Assembly (NCBI RefSeq): GCF_000203915.1
Contig: NC_008390.1
Span: forward strand, 434,001-498,000
Length of the DNA: 64,000 bases
DNA from: Burkholderia ambifaria AMMD
Lineage (GTDB): Bacteria > Pseudomonadota > Gammaproteobacteria > Burkholderiales > Burkholderiaceae
Reading direction: 5' to 3'
Shown here: piece after piece, positions 35,837 through 45,940 of the stretch
Layout of the letters: each line of letters begins with the position of its first letter
How positions within the stretch are numbered: position 1 is the stretch's first letter
The notes under the pieces: model-generated
Database searches by the model: none
What the model was told of the DNA's origin: nothing
Seen by the model: the letters and a program-made list of their open reading frames with translations, nothing else
Program-made: the position numbers and the translations under genes

Positions 35837-36456
35837 CGATCAAGGCCGTGGTGTTCGATTTCGGCGGCGTGCTGATCGACTGGAGCCCGGAATATCTGTA
35901 CCGGCAACTGATTCCGGACGAAACCGAGCGTCGCTGGTTCCTCACGCACGTGTGCGCGATGGACTGGGTGATCCGCCAGGACGGCGGCCAGACGATCGAC
36001 GACGGAACGAGCGAGCTCGTCACGAAGTTTCCGGAGCACGAGGCGCTGATCCGCGCGTTCTACGCACGCTGGCACGAGATGATCGGCGGCGTGCTCGACG
36101 ACGGCGCCGCGCTCGTCGACCGCCTCGACGCGCAAGGGATGCCGCTCTTCGGGTTGACCAACTGGTCCGCGCAGACCTTTCCGTATGCATGGGACAACTT
36201 CCCGGTGCTGCGGCGCTTCAAGGACATCGTCGTGTCGGGCCGCGTGAAGCTCGTGAAACCCGATCCGGCGATCTATCGCGAAATGCATGCGCGAATCGAT
36301 CCGCATCTGCCGGGCATCGCGCCGCACGAGCTCGTGTTCATCGACGACAACGCGAACAACGCGGCGGCCGCGACGGCGCTCGGCTGGCATGGCATTCATC
36401 ACACGAGCGCGGCCGCGACCGAGGCGCGCCTGCGCGAACTGGGCGCGCTCGCGTAG
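35833..36456 (+). CDS. HAD-superfamily hydrolase (YihX / epoxide hydrolase N-domain-like)
   Basis: A 207-residue protein. Motif I is VFDFGGVLIDW, where the usual second Asp is Gly, a form common in the YihX and epoxide-hydrolase N-domain subgroup. Motif II is LTNWS, motif III the Lys of GRVKLVKPDP, motif IV VFIDDNANN. It is probably a small-molecule phosphatase, substrate unknown. It is translationally coupled to the isochorismatase-like gene, suggesting both act on related metabolites. Confidence 0.88.
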   Translation: MTIKAVVFDFGGVLIDWSPEYLYRQLIPDETERRWFLTHVCAMDWVIRQDGGQTIDDGTSELVTKFPEHEALIRAFYARWHEMIGGVLDDGAALVDRLDAQGMPLFGLTNWSAQTFPYAWDNFPVLRRFKDIVVSGRVKLVKPDPAIYREMHARIDPHLPGIAPHELVFIDDNANNAAAATALGWHGIHHTSAAATEARLRELGALA

Positions 36457-36480
36457 GCGGCCGAACCGCAGCCGGACAAA

Positions 36481-36505
36481 AAAAGCGGGCCAGCGGCCCG
36501 CTTTT
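36481..36505. terminator. Bidirectional terminator between the HAD gene and ettA
   Basis: An 11-bp stem AAAAGCGGGCC / GGCCCGCTTTT, loop AGC, T-run on one side and A-run on the other. Confidence 0.9.
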
Positions 36506-36584
36506 TCGTTTTGCCGATCCGGCGGCGGCCGCTTTCGGCACCGGCCCCGCGTCGCCGCAGTGCCGGGTGCCCGGGCCGCGCCGT

Positions 36585-38252
<1,668 letters not shown>

Positions 38253-38441
38253 TTGGGTGTGAAAGTCAGAATGGGTTGAGACTGCCTCGCGGCGCATGGG
38301 CCTGCGTGGCGTCGGGTGATTCGGTACGGAGCGTGCCGCGCGGGGCGTGGCGGTGTCGCCGCGGGTTGGCGGCGCGAGCGCGTATTGTACTTCGCCGCCG
38401 GCTGCCGCTGGCACCGCGCCGGCCATTCGGCCGACCCGCGT

Positions 38442-38756
38442 TCACAGCCACGCGGCGACGCCGCCGTGCCCCGAACAGGTGCCGCGCCGATGGCGGCTGA
38501 AGCTGTACGTGCCGTCGCGGCAGCGCGCGCTCGCGCCCTCGGGCACGCGGCCCGATTTCGAATGGGCCGGCGCATGGACGGTGTCGCCGTCGCGATTGCG
38601 GTACGTGTCGTGCCGGTCGAGGTCGGCTTCGTTGCTGTAGCCGTAGCCGGGTGGCGCGCGATACGCGTGCGCCGCAGGCGGCACGGCGGCGCACGCGGCG
38701 AACAGCGCGGCGGACAGGGTCGCGATGCGCATCGCGCGGCGGAGCTGGGCAGGCAT
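38442..38756 (-). CDS. Small exported DUF3761 protein
   Basis: A 104-residue protein with an N-terminal signal peptide (cleavage probably after AHA near residue 30) and a C-terminal DUF3761 motif, ASARCRDGTYSFSRHRRGTCSGHGGV, split around two cysteines that could form a disulfide. It is secreted or periplasmic, function unknown. A GGAGAGAG ribosome site fixes ATG 38756. It stands alone between ettA and the LysR gene. Confidence 0.85.
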   Translation of the reverse strand: MPAQLRRAMRIATLSAALFAACAAVPPAAHAYRAPPGYGYSNEADLDRHDTYRNRDGDTVHAPAHSKSGRVPEGASARCRDGTYSFSRHRRGTCSGHGGVAAWL

Positions 38757-38852
38757 GGTCTCTCTCCGGATGTTGTTATCTGCTGTCGATCCCGGGCCGC
38801 ATGTTAGCCGATCGGCCGAAGATCGGTGCCGCTGCGCCGAGGTGCGACGACG

Positions 38853-39770
38853 CTACGCCGCGCCGGTCATCGATGCCGCGCCGTCGGCTTGCGCGGCCGC
38901 GAGAATCCAGCGGCGGAACGCTGCGACTTTCGTGCGTTCCGCGTGATGCGGCGGATAGACGAGGTAGTACGCGAAGTCGTCGAGCCACGCGATGTCGGCA
39001 AGCTGCACGAGCCGGCCGCTCGCGAGCTCGGTGCGCACCATCGCCGCCGGCAGCAGGCCCGCGCCCTGGCCGGCGAGGATCGCCTGCAGCAACAGGCCGG
39101 AATCGTCGAACGCGGGGCCGCGCGGCGGACCGAAATCGTCGATCCGCTGCGCGTCGAACCAGATGTGCCAGCCCTTGCGCTCCGCGTCGTGCAGATGCGG
39201 CCATCCGGCCAGGTCGGCGGGCGTGGCCGGCATGCCCAGCCGCGCGACGAGGGCCGGTGCCGCCAGCGCGACGATCTCCACCGTCAGCAGCCGTTCGCTG
39301 CACAAGCCGATGTAACGGCCGAGACCGTGGCGGATCGCGACGTCGACGCCGTCGCGCGAGAAATCGGCGAGTGCATGGCTCGTGACGATCTGCAGGTCGA
39401 TGTCCGGGCACGCGTCGCGGAACTGCGCGAGGCGCGGCACGAGCCACGCGGACGCGAAAAACGGCGTGACGCTCACCGTCAGCACGCCGCTGTCGGCGGC
39501 CCCCGACACGCGCTGCGACGCGTCGGCGATCTGCCGGAACGCGTTGCGCACGGGCGGCAGGTAGTCGCGGCCCGCGGCGGTCAGCAGGATGCCGCGGTTC
39601 ACGCGCTCGAACAGCTGCACGCCGAGGTGGCGCTCGAGCGTGCGGATCATCTGGCTCACCGCGCCGGGCGTGACCGACAGCTCTTGCGCCGCGGATTTCA
39701 CCGACAGGTGGCGGGCCGCCGCCTCGAACGCACGCAGCGCGTTGAGGGGCGGCAGGCGGGAACGGTTCAT
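38853..39770 (-). CDS. LysR-type regulator, GcvA-like
   Basis: A 305-residue LTTR with the N-terminal winged HTH (LNALRAFEAAARHLSVKSAAQELSV) and a periplasmic-binding-protein-like effector domain beginning about residue 90. LPPLNALRAFEAAARH and the shape of the effector domain place it in the GcvA-like group. It is divergent from an MFS gene (193 bp between starts) with a palindrome in between, so that transporter is its likely target. The effector is unknown. Confidence 0.9.
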   Translation of the reverse strand: MNRSRLPPLNALRAFEAAARHLSVKSAAQELSVTPGAVSQMIRTLERHLGVQLFERVNRGILLTAAGRDYLPPVRNAFRQIADASQRVSGAADSGVLTVSVTPFFASAWLVPRLAQFRDACPDIDLQIVTSHALADFSRDGVDVAIRHGLGRYIGLCSERLLTVEIVALAAPALVARLGMPATPADLAGWPHLHDAERKGWHIWFDAQRIDDFGPPRGPAFDDSGLLLQAILAGQGAGLLPAAMVRTELASGRLVQLADIAWLDDFAYYLVYPPHHAERTKVAAFRRWILAAAQADGAASMTGAA

Positions 39771-39891
39771 TCAGTTTTTCTAAAGCGAAAGGCCGATGAA
39801 ATATCGTTTGAGGCAATGAGTACGCGCGAGTACCGTTGTCGCATCGGATCGCATTCGCCGCGACCGACTTGCGGCGATCGAGGCGATCAAC

Positions 39892-39904
39892 ATAGTTCAA
39901 CTAT
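39892..39904. promoter_or_regulatory. Candidate LysR-regulator dyad
   Basis: A perfect 13-base palindrome ATAGTT-C-AACTAT in the LysR/MFS intergenic region, AT-rich against its surroundings and 60 bp from the MFS start. This is typical of LTTR sites but not tested. Confidence 0.5.
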
Positions 39905-39963
39905 ATCCATCAGGCAATCCGGGCGCCGCGCGGCGTCCGGCGGAACCCGGGAGGAGCATCGTC

Positions 39964-41226
39964 ATGAGCGGCCCGCGCGCATCGCGCGTCTTCTACGGCT
40001 GGTATGTGGTGGCGGCCGCGTTCGCCGTCACGTTCGTCGGCTTCGGCAGTGCGTACACGTTCAGCGCGTTCGTCGAATCGCTGCAGCGGGATTTCGCCGC
40101 GTCGCGCGGGCAGATCTCGCTCGTGTTCTCGCTGGCCGGCTTCCTCTATTTCGGCTTCGGCATCGTCAGCGGCCCGCTTGCCGATCGCTTCGGCTCCCGA
40201 CGGCTCGCCGTCGCCGGCATGTTGCTGACGGCCGCCGGTCTCGCCGCAGCCGGTGCCGCGCATACGCTGCTGCAGGTCTATGTCGCGTACGGGCTGGGTG
40301 TCGGCTTCGGCGTCGGCTGCGCGTATGTGCCGGCCGTCGGTGCCGTGCAACGCTGGTTCGTGCGGCGGCGCGGCTTCGCGTCGGGGCTCGCGGTCGCAGG
40401 GATCGGCGTCGGCACGCTGGTGATGCCGCCGCTCGCGTCCGCGCTGATCGCGCACGTCGGCTGGCGAGGCGCGTATGTCACGTTGGCGGCGATCGCGGTG
40501 GTGGTGGGCGCGGGCATGTCGCTGCTGATCGAGAACGACCCGCGCGGGCGCGGCTTGCTGCCCGACGGCGATGTGGCGCGTAAGCAAGCGGGCGATGCGC
40601 TGCCCGGTGCCGCGTCAGCGGTGCCGGCCGGTGCGACCGTGCGCGAGGCCGTCGCGTCGCGGCCGTTCGCGAGCCTCTACGCGGCGTGTCTCGTGTGCTC
40701 GTTCGGCGTCTTCGTGCCGTTCGTGCACCTCGTGCCGTACGCGCTCGATCATGGCGTCGCGCCGTCGACGGCCGTGCTGCTGCTCGGCGCGATCGGCGTC
40801 GGCAGCACGGCAGGACGGTTCTTCCTCGGCGGCCTCGCCGATCGCTTCGGCCGCCGCGCGTCGCTGCTCGCGATGTTCGCGGGCATGGCCGTCGCGCTCG
40901 TTGCATGGGCCGGTGCCGGGAGCGTCGCGACGCTCGCCGCGTTCGCACTCGTGTTCGGCGTGTTCTACGGCGGCTGGGTCGCCGTGCTGCCCGCCGTCGT
41001 AATGGACTACTTCGGCGGCCGCAACGTGAGCGCGATCATAGGCGTGCTGTACACGAGCGTTGCGTTCGGCACGCTGATCGGGCCCGCCGCGGCCGGTTTC
41101 ATCTATGACGCGGGCGGCGGTTATCTCGTGCCGATCCTGGCCAGCGCGGCCGCCAATGCGATCGCGTTCGCGATCGTCGCCACCACTGGGCGCGCGCCGC
41201 TGATGGCGCGCGCGGCCGGCCGCTAG
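39964..41226 (+). CDS. MFS transporter (MCT/OFA-like), LysR-linked
   Basis: A 420-residue protein with 12 membrane helices. It begins RVFYGWYVVAAAFAVTFVGFGSAYTFSAF, a pattern of monocarboxylate/oxalate-formate-type carriers. The helix 2-3 loop is GPLADRFGSRRLA and helix 8-9 is GGLADRFGRRASL. GGGAGGAGC is a strong ribosome site. Substrate unknown; organic acids are likely for this branch. It is divergent from, and presumably controlled by, the LysR gene. Confidence 0.87.
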   Translation: MSGPRASRVFYGWYVVAAAFAVTFVGFGSAYTFSAFVESLQRDFAASRGQISLVFSLAGFLYFGFGIVSGPLADRFGSRRLAVAGMLLTAAGLAAAGAAHTLLQVYVAYGLGVGFGVGCAYVPAVGAVQRWFVRRRGFASGLAVAGIGVGTLVMPPLASALIAHVGWRGAYVTLAAIAVVVGAGMSLLIENDPRGRGLLPDGDVARKQAGDALPGAASAVPAGATVREAVASRPFASLYAACLVCSFGVFVPFVHLVPYALDHGVAPSTAVLLLGAIGVGSTAGRFFLGGLADRFGRRASLLAMFAGMAVALVAWAGAGSVATLAAFALVFGVFYGGWVAVLPAVVMDYFGGRNVSAIIGVLYTSVAFGTLIGPAAAGFIYDAGGGYLVPILASAAANAIAFAIVATTGRAPLMARAAGR

Positions 41227-41329
41227 GCACACGTGGCCGGCCGCGCGGCCACGCGCTTGCGGCTAGGCGTCATCCACGATTTCCGCTACGGTGTGCGGGG
41301 CGTCGATCATCGACGGACGGAGGCGCATC

Positions 41330-41674
41330 GTGACATTCGACGAAGTTCGACGGATCGCGCTGGCATGGCGCGGTGTCGAGGAGGGCACGTCGTACGGCAC
41401 GCCCGCACTCAAGGTGAAGGGCAAGATGCTCGCGCGCCTGCGCGAGGACGGCGACACGCTCGTCGTGAAAGGCGTCGGCCCCGACGAGCGCGCGTGGCTG
41501 ATCGAATCGGAGCCCGACGTGTATTACGTGACCGACCACTACGCGGGCTGGCCCATCGTGCTGGTGCGCCTGTCGGCCGCGCATCCCGACGCCGTGAAAA
41601 ATCTCCTTCTGCGAGAATGGCAGGCGATCGTGCCGGCCAAATGGCGGGACGAAGCGCCAGGCGGCGCGAACTGA
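41330..41674 (+). CDS. MmcQ/YjbR-family protein
   Basis: A 114-residue protein. TFDEVRRIALAWRGVEEGTSYGTPALKVKGKMLARL and a later PDVYYVTDHYAGWPIVLVRL are the YjbR fold signature, a small domain resembling DNA-binding CyaY-like folds. Function unknown. GTG 41330 with GGAGG just upstream is the start; an upstream reading from 41291 lacks a ribosome site. Confidence 0.82.
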   Translation: MTFDEVRRIALAWRGVEEGTSYGTPALKVKGKMLARLREDGDTLVVKGVGPDERAWLIESEPDVYYVTDHYAGWPIVLVRLSAAHPDAVKNLLLREWQAIVPAKWRDEAPGGAN

Positions 41675-41808
41675 GCGTCCGGCGCGGGGCCGGTGCGCGG
41701 CAAACGGGCTCTTCGGCGGATCGGTCCGCCGCCACGCCGGGGGGGCAGCCTCGCCTTCGATTGCCTGATCCCGGCGGGCGCGCCGAGGGACGCCTAACCG
41801 GACCAACC

Positions 41809-41834
41809 GTTGCATCGATTCACATCGATGCAAC
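41809..41834. promoter_or_regulatory. Inverted repeat 1 upstream of gabP
   Basis: Perfect 11-bp arms GTTGCATCGAT and ATCGATGCAAC around TCAC. No T-run follows, so an operator or a leader hairpin is more likely than a terminator. Confidence 0.6.
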
Positions 41835-41861
41835 AAGTGGTTCCATCGAAATTCTTCAATT

Positions 41862-41879
41862 GGTTCTTAGTGAAGAACC
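41862..41879. promoter_or_regulatory. Inverted repeat 2 upstream of gabP
   Basis: Perfect 7-bp arms GGTTCTT and AAGAACC around AGTG, 27 bp right of repeat 1 and different in sequence from it. Confidence 0.5.
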
Positions 41880-42146
41880 GTTTGATGCTTACACTCGTTC
41901 GCTTCGAAGGCGGCTGACCGACAGCCGACGGAAAGGGCGCACGCGATGCGCCGGCATCCCCGCGTGCCGCATCGCACCCGCAGCTTCGCAGACTGCGTCG
42001 CGCACCGACCGAAACAGGCTCGATCCGGCTTCCTTGCCCGCATGCCGCGCACGCGCGGCGGGCTGCCGGGTTCAACAACGACAACTCCCCGCGCCGCCTT
42101 CACGAGACCCCCGGTCGTACCGGAATCGTTTTTTGGAGAGAGACAT

Positions 42147-43538
42147 ATGAGTGGAAGCAACACAGGCCTCGGCACGGGCCTGAAGCAGCGTCACGTGACG
42201 ATGATGTCGATTGCCGGCGTCATCGGCGCGGGCTTGTTCGTCGGCTCCGGCCACGCGATCGCCGAGGCCGGCCCGGCTTCGATCCTCGCGTATGCGATCG
42301 CGGGCATGCTGGTCGTGCTGGTGATGCGCATGCTCGGCGAGATGGCCGTCGCGCATCCGGACAGCGGTTCGTTCTCGACCTATGCCGATCGCGCGATCGG
42401 CCACTGGGCAGGCTTCACCATCGGCTGGCTGTACTGGTGGTTCTGGGTGCTCGTGATCCCGATCGAGGCGACGGCCGCCGCGACCATTCTCAATGCGTGG
42501 TTCCCCGGCGTCGCGACCTGGATCTTCGCGCTCGGCATCACGCTGCTGCTGACGATCACCAATCTCTTCTCGGTCAAGAACTACGGCGAATTCGAATTCT
42601 GGTTCGCGCTGATCAAGGTCGTCGCGATCGTCGTGTTCCTGTGCATCGGCGGTGCGGCGATCGTCGGCATCGTGCCTGCGCCGGCCGTGTCGGGCGTGTC
42701 GAACCTGTTTGCGCATGACGGCTTCATGCCGCATGGCGCCGGCGCGGTGCTCGCGGCGATGCTGACGACGATGTTCTCGTTCCTCGGCACCGAGATCGTG
42801 ACGATCGCGGCCGCCGAATCGGATAACCCGCAACGCCAGATCGTGCGTGCGACGAATTCGGTGATCTGGCGGATCACGCTGTTCTATCTCGGCTCGATCC
42901 TCGTCGTCGCGGCGATCGTGCCGTGGAACGATCCGCTGCTGCCGAAGCACGGCTCGTATCAGCGTGCGATGGAGCTGATCGGCGTGCCGAACGCAAAGGC
43001 GATCATCGACGTGATCGTGCTCGTGTCGGTCGCGAGTTGCCTGAATTCCGCGCTGTACACCGCGTCGCGGATGCTGTTCTCGCTGTCCCGGCGCAAGGAC
43101 GCGCCCGCGTTCCTGCACCGCACCGATTCGACCGGCACGCCGCGTGCGGCCGTGCTCGCATCGACGGCGTTCGGTTTCCTGACCGTGATCGCCAACTACC
43201 TGATGCCGGAACAGGTGTTCGGCTTCCTGCTGGCGACGTCGGGCGCGATCGCGCTGCTCGTGTATCTCGTGATCGCGATCTCGCAGCTGCGGATGCGCAA
43301 GACGCTCGAATCGGGCGGCGCCGACCTGCCGCTGCGGATGTGGCTGTTCCCGTGGCTCACGTGGGCGGTGATCCTGTTCATTTGCGGTACGCTGACCGTG
43401 ATGTTCGTCAGCGAGGAACACCGGATGGAAGTGGGGGCGACGGCCGTGCTGGCGTTGATCGTGCTGTTTGCCGCGTGGCTGAACAAGCGGGGGCGTGATG
43501 CGCGGGTCAGTGAAGGGCGGCGCGTGTCGGCGATGTGA
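42147..43538 (+). CDS. gabP: GABA permease (AAT family)
   Basis: A 463-residue amino acid transporter with 12 membrane helices. It closely follows the E. coli GabP pattern over its length: LKQRHVTMMSIAGVIGAGLFVGS at the start, SFSTYADRAIGHWAGFTIGWLYWWFW, FSVKNYGEFEFWFALIKV and SCLNSALYTASRMLFSLSRR. It imports 4-aminobutyrate with protons. TTGGAGAGAG is the ribosome site for ATG 42147. No gabD/gabT lies alongside. A terminator follows, and a dyad-rich leader precedes it. Confidence 0.9.
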   Translation: MSGSNTGLGTGLKQRHVTMMSIAGVIGAGLFVGSGHAIAEAGPASILAYAIAGMLVVLVMRMLGEMAVAHPDSGSFSTYADRAIGHWAGFTIGWLYWWFWVLVIPIEATAAATILNAWFPGVATWIFALGITLLLTITNLFSVKNYGEFEFWFALIKVVAIVVFLCIGGAAIVGIVPAPAVSGVSNLFAHDGFMPHGAGAVLAAMLTTMFSFLGTEIVTIAAAESDNPQRQIVRATNSVIWRITLFYLGSILVVAAIVPWNDPLLPKHGSYQRAMELIGVPNAKAIIDVIVLVSVASCLNSALYTASRMLFSLSRRKDAPAFLHRTDSTGTPRAAVLASTAFGFLTVIANYLMPEQVFGFLLATSGAIALLVYLVIAISQLRMRKTLESGGADLPLRMWLFPWLTWAVILFICGTLTVMFVSEEHRMEVGATAVLALIVLFAAWLNKRGRDARVSEGRRVSAM

Positions 43539-43582
43539 TGGAGTGAAGTGATGGCGGGCGGAAAGCCCGCGTCGCGAAACAT

Positions 43583-43619
43583 GGCCCGATCGGTAATTTT
43601 CCGGTCGGGCCGTTTTTTT
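43583..43619 (+). terminator. Terminator after gabP
   Basis: An 11-bp stem GGCCCGATCGG / CCGGTCGGGCC (one T-G pair), loop TAATTTT, then T7. It isolates gabP from the downstream peptide cassette. Confidence 0.9.
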
Positions 43620-43641
43620 ATCCAATGCGGCGGCTGAAGGT

Positions 43642-43656
43642 AACGTGTGACACGTT
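43642..43656. promoter_or_regulatory. Palindrome upstream of the peptide/hydrolase/radical SAM cassette
   Basis: AACGTG-TGA-CACGTT, perfect arms, about 110 bp before the small ORF. Candidate operator; no regulator gene is adjacent. Confidence 0.45.
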
Positions 43657-43765
43657 GTGAGAGACGAGAAGCAAGCCGTAATTAGCGCGTAATAATCGAA
43701 CTCGTCTGATTTCATCGACAAAGACTTGCTCTTACATTGATCGCTTCGATTACCGAGGTGAATCG

Positions 43766-43885
43766 ATGAATGAATCAATTTGGGGCGCCTTGTCGATGGT
43801 CGGCATTATCGGGCAGGGCCTGATATCCAATTGCGCGAGCGATACGCTTTTTCATTCGTCGACCGTGTCGAAGTCGAAACAATGA
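43766..43885 (+). CDS. 39-residue peptide ORF coupled to hydrolase and radical SAM genes
   Basis: An ATG at 43766 with GAGGTG six bases upstream opens 39 codons ending in TGA 43883-43885. The stop overlaps the hydrolase start as ATGA. The peptide starts MNESIWGAL, has a hydrophobic Gly/Ile-rich core (about 5-20, including GIIGQGLIS), one cysteine (C23) and a Ser/Thr/Lys tail ending SKSKQ. I do not recognise the family. Size, ribosome site, coupling and a downstream radical SAM enzyme make a modified-peptide precursor possible; a membrane micropeptide or a purely coupling leader are alternatives. Codon use is unremarkable, and conservation is untested. Confidence 0.55.
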   Translation: MNESIWGALSMVGIIGQGLISNCASDTLFHSSTVSKSKQ

Positions 43886-44751
43886 CTGGGCGTTCGACAA
43901 CTCGCGTCAGCATCGCTTTCTCCGCCCACGACGGATTCCGGCTCAACGGCACCTATTTCCCGGCGGCCGACGGCGATCGTTCCCCCGTGCTCATCTGCCC
44001 TGCGACAGGAATCCGGCAGTCTTTTTACTTCCCGTTCGCGGATTGGCTGAGCAAAGCCGGTCATTCGACGTTCGTATTCGATTACCGAGGGATCGGCGCG
44101 TCGCTCGATACCGGTCACGTCCGCGATTCCCGTGCGCGGAAACAGGACTGGGGGCAACTCGACATGCCGGCGGCGCTCGACTGGCTCCTTGGCGAAACCG
44201 GTGCGCGCGGCGCACATTTGATCGGACATAGCGCAGGCGCACAACTGGTCGGCCTGATGCCGAATCATGCGTCGGTTCGTTCGTTGTGCGCAATCTCCGC
44301 GTCTTCCGGCTATGTCGGCAACATTCGCTGGCCAAAACGTTTCGCGGCCTTGCTGCTTGCGCATATGTATGTGCCGCTTTCCATTCGTTTGCTCGGGTAC
44401 GTTCCGGCTAAAGCACTCGGCTGGGGTGACGATCTGCCGCCGCGCGTCGGAATTCAGTGGGCCCGATGGTGCAGTCGGCCGGGATATGTGGCAAACGAAT
44501 TCGGATCAGGGGTGGCGCGCCACTACTACGACGAATTTACCGCTCCCGTCATCGTTGTGGCCGCAACCGACGACCCCCTTGCCACGCCAGCCAATATCGC
44601 AGACTGGCTGCGCCTGCTGCCGAGAGCGAAGTCCGACGTCCACTTCATCCATCCCGACAACCCCGACGGCCGAGCAATCGGGCACGTCGGCATGTTCCGG
44701 CGCGAGCATTCGTCGCTGTGGCCGGAACTCACCAGGGGATTGCTGCGCTGA
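43882..44751 (+). CDS. Alpha/beta hydrolase (COG4757-like), middle gene of the cassette
   Basis: A 289-residue serine hydrolase fold. Oxyanion-side sequence LICPATGIRQSFYFPFADWLSKAG, nucleophile elbow GHSAG (S117), acid region VVAATDDPLATP, and His in GHVGMFRREHSSLW. Substrate unknown. The start ATG overlaps the small-peptide stop. An in-frame extension back to a TTG at 43780 would override that ORF and is rejected. The radical SAM gene follows after 39 bp, with AGGAGA before its ATG. GC is lower than in flanking housekeeping genes. Confidence 0.85.
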   Translation: MTGRSTTRVSIAFSAHDGFRLNGTYFPAADGDRSPVLICPATGIRQSFYFPFADWLSKAGHSTFVFDYRGIGASLDTGHVRDSRARKQDWGQLDMPAALDWLLGETGARGAHLIGHSAGAQLVGLMPNHASVRSLCAISASSGYVGNIRWPKRFAALLLAHMYVPLSIRLLGYVPAKALGWGDDLPPRVGIQWARWCSRPGYVANEFGSGVARHYYDEFTAPVIVVAATDDPLATPANIADWLRLLPRAKSDVHFIHPDNPDGRAIGHVGMFRREHSSLWPELTRGLLR

Positions 44752-44790
44752 CAGCACGTGTCGCTTTCACCCTCTCATCAGGAGACCACG

Positions 44791-45867
44791 ATGGATGATT
44801 CAAGTGAAATGAAATCGCGCTTCAAGGCCGTCAGAAACGAGGCGAAGGAGACGCGTGCGTCGCTTTACCATCTCACGAATCAATGCAACCTTCGTTGCAA
44901 AGGGTGCTGGTTTTTCGAGAACGAATTCGATACGGCATCACACGAGTTGAACGATGCGCTTCGCTTTGAGCAGCGTGTGAGGGAGGAGGCTGCGCGCGGG
45001 ATCAATGCGCCGCTGTTGATCGGCGGCGAGCCCGCATTGCATCTCGATCGGATACGGATGTTCCGGAAACACATGCCGAAGGTATCCGTATCGACGAACG
45101 GGCTTCGAAGAATCCCGTATGAAGGTTTCGAGGACATCACCATCGCGATTTCCGTATTTGGCGGTGGGCCACTCGACGACGAATTGCGTGCGATCGGCCC
45201 GAACGGAAAGCGCTTCACCGGCTTGTTCGGCAAGGCATTGGCAAACTATCGCGACGACGAGCGTGCGGGTTTTGTCTACGCAGTGACGATTGACGGTATT
45301 GCGTACATCGAGGAAACGGTGCGCAAGATTCGAGATAATGGGAATCGGTTGCTGTTCAATTACTACAGCCCCTACGACATTGAAGGTCCGCTGCGGCGGC
45401 GGGGGGAGGAGCAGTTGCTGGACGTGCTGCTCGACTTGAAGGCGAAATACCCTGAAACCATTGCAAGCCATCCCTATTATCTGGCTGCCCTGATGCGGGG
45501 CGAGACCGCTTGGGGAGTATTCAATGCTGCGAGTTGTCCGAGCGTCAGTGAGGATCATCCGCAAAACGTGGATCGTTTCGCATCAGGGTGGCCCGCACTA
45601 CCGAGCTTCAATGCGTATCGCGCCGATTTTGCCTCGCTTGCGCGCTGTTGTACGTCAGGAGAATGCGCGAAGTGTCGCGACAGTCAGGCCGTGATTTCCT
45701 GGTTGCTGGTCAACGCCAGACATGTACTGAAGGAAGACGACGGGCTCCGGACATGGACGGAGGTGGCGGAAAGCTATTTCAGTCAGTTTGTCTGGTCGAA
45801 ATACCATCCGCGCAACCGTATCGAGCACGCGTCGGTTCGCGCAATCCAATGCGACAGCGTCGAGTAG
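44791..45867 (+). CDS. Radical SAM protein with C-terminal auxiliary cysteine cluster
   Basis: A 358-residue radical SAM enzyme. The cluster motif is CNLRCKGCW (C32, C36, C39), with GGEP (78-81) for SAM binding and a partial TIM barrel to about residue 200. A C-terminal Cys set (C249, C286/C287, C292, C295) resembles the auxiliary Fe-S site of SPASM/twitch enzymes that modify peptides. No known subfamily is recognised. The gene is the last of the cassette and ends before a shared terminator. One inspected 60-bp line is about 55% GC, below the surroundings, suggesting acquisition by transfer. Confidence 0.85.
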   Translation: MDDSSEMKSRFKAVRNEAKETRASLYHLTNQCNLRCKGCWFFENEFDTASHELNDALRFEQRVREEAARGINAPLLIGGEPALHLDRIRMFRKHMPKVSVSTNGLRRIPYEGFEDITIAISVFGGGPLDDELRAIGPNGKRFTGLFGKALANYRDDERAGFVYAVTIDGIAYIEETVRKIRDNGNRLLFNYYSPYDIEGPLRRRGEEQLLDVLLDLKAKYPETIASHPYYLAALMRGETAWGVFNAASCPSVSEDHPQNVDRFASGWPALPSFNAYRADFASLARCCTSGECAKCRDSQAVISWLLVNARHVLKEDDGLRTWTEVAESYFSQFVWSKYHPRNRIEHASVRAIQCDSVE

Positions 45868-45940
45868 TCAGCATGCCGCTGGCATAGCCGGATCGAAACC
45901 CGACGAGCCTGTTACGACGCGGCCGGTGTGCCGAAAAGAA

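Larger units (their letters stand above)
41675..42146. other. gabP upstream region with two perfect inverted repeats
   Basis: 472 bp without a supported gene. An in-frame extension of gabP back to 41946 is Arg/Pro-rich and not protein-like. The stretch carries two strong dyads (41809-41834 and 41862-41879), listed separately, and presumably the gabP promoter; no clear -35/-10 pair was found. Confidence 0.5.

Noticed and set aside
41946..42146. N-terminal extension of gabP
   Set aside because: Arg/Pro-rich, unlike GabP, and the strong ribosome site lies before 42147.
43640..43765. Sigma-70 promoter for the peptide cassette
   Set aside because: TAATAA and TACATT occur, but no matching -35 hexamers at proper spacing.
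43780..43881. TTG-initiated extension of the hydrolase
   Set aside because: Would override the coupled small ORF; added residues are not protein-like and no ribosome site serves the TTG.
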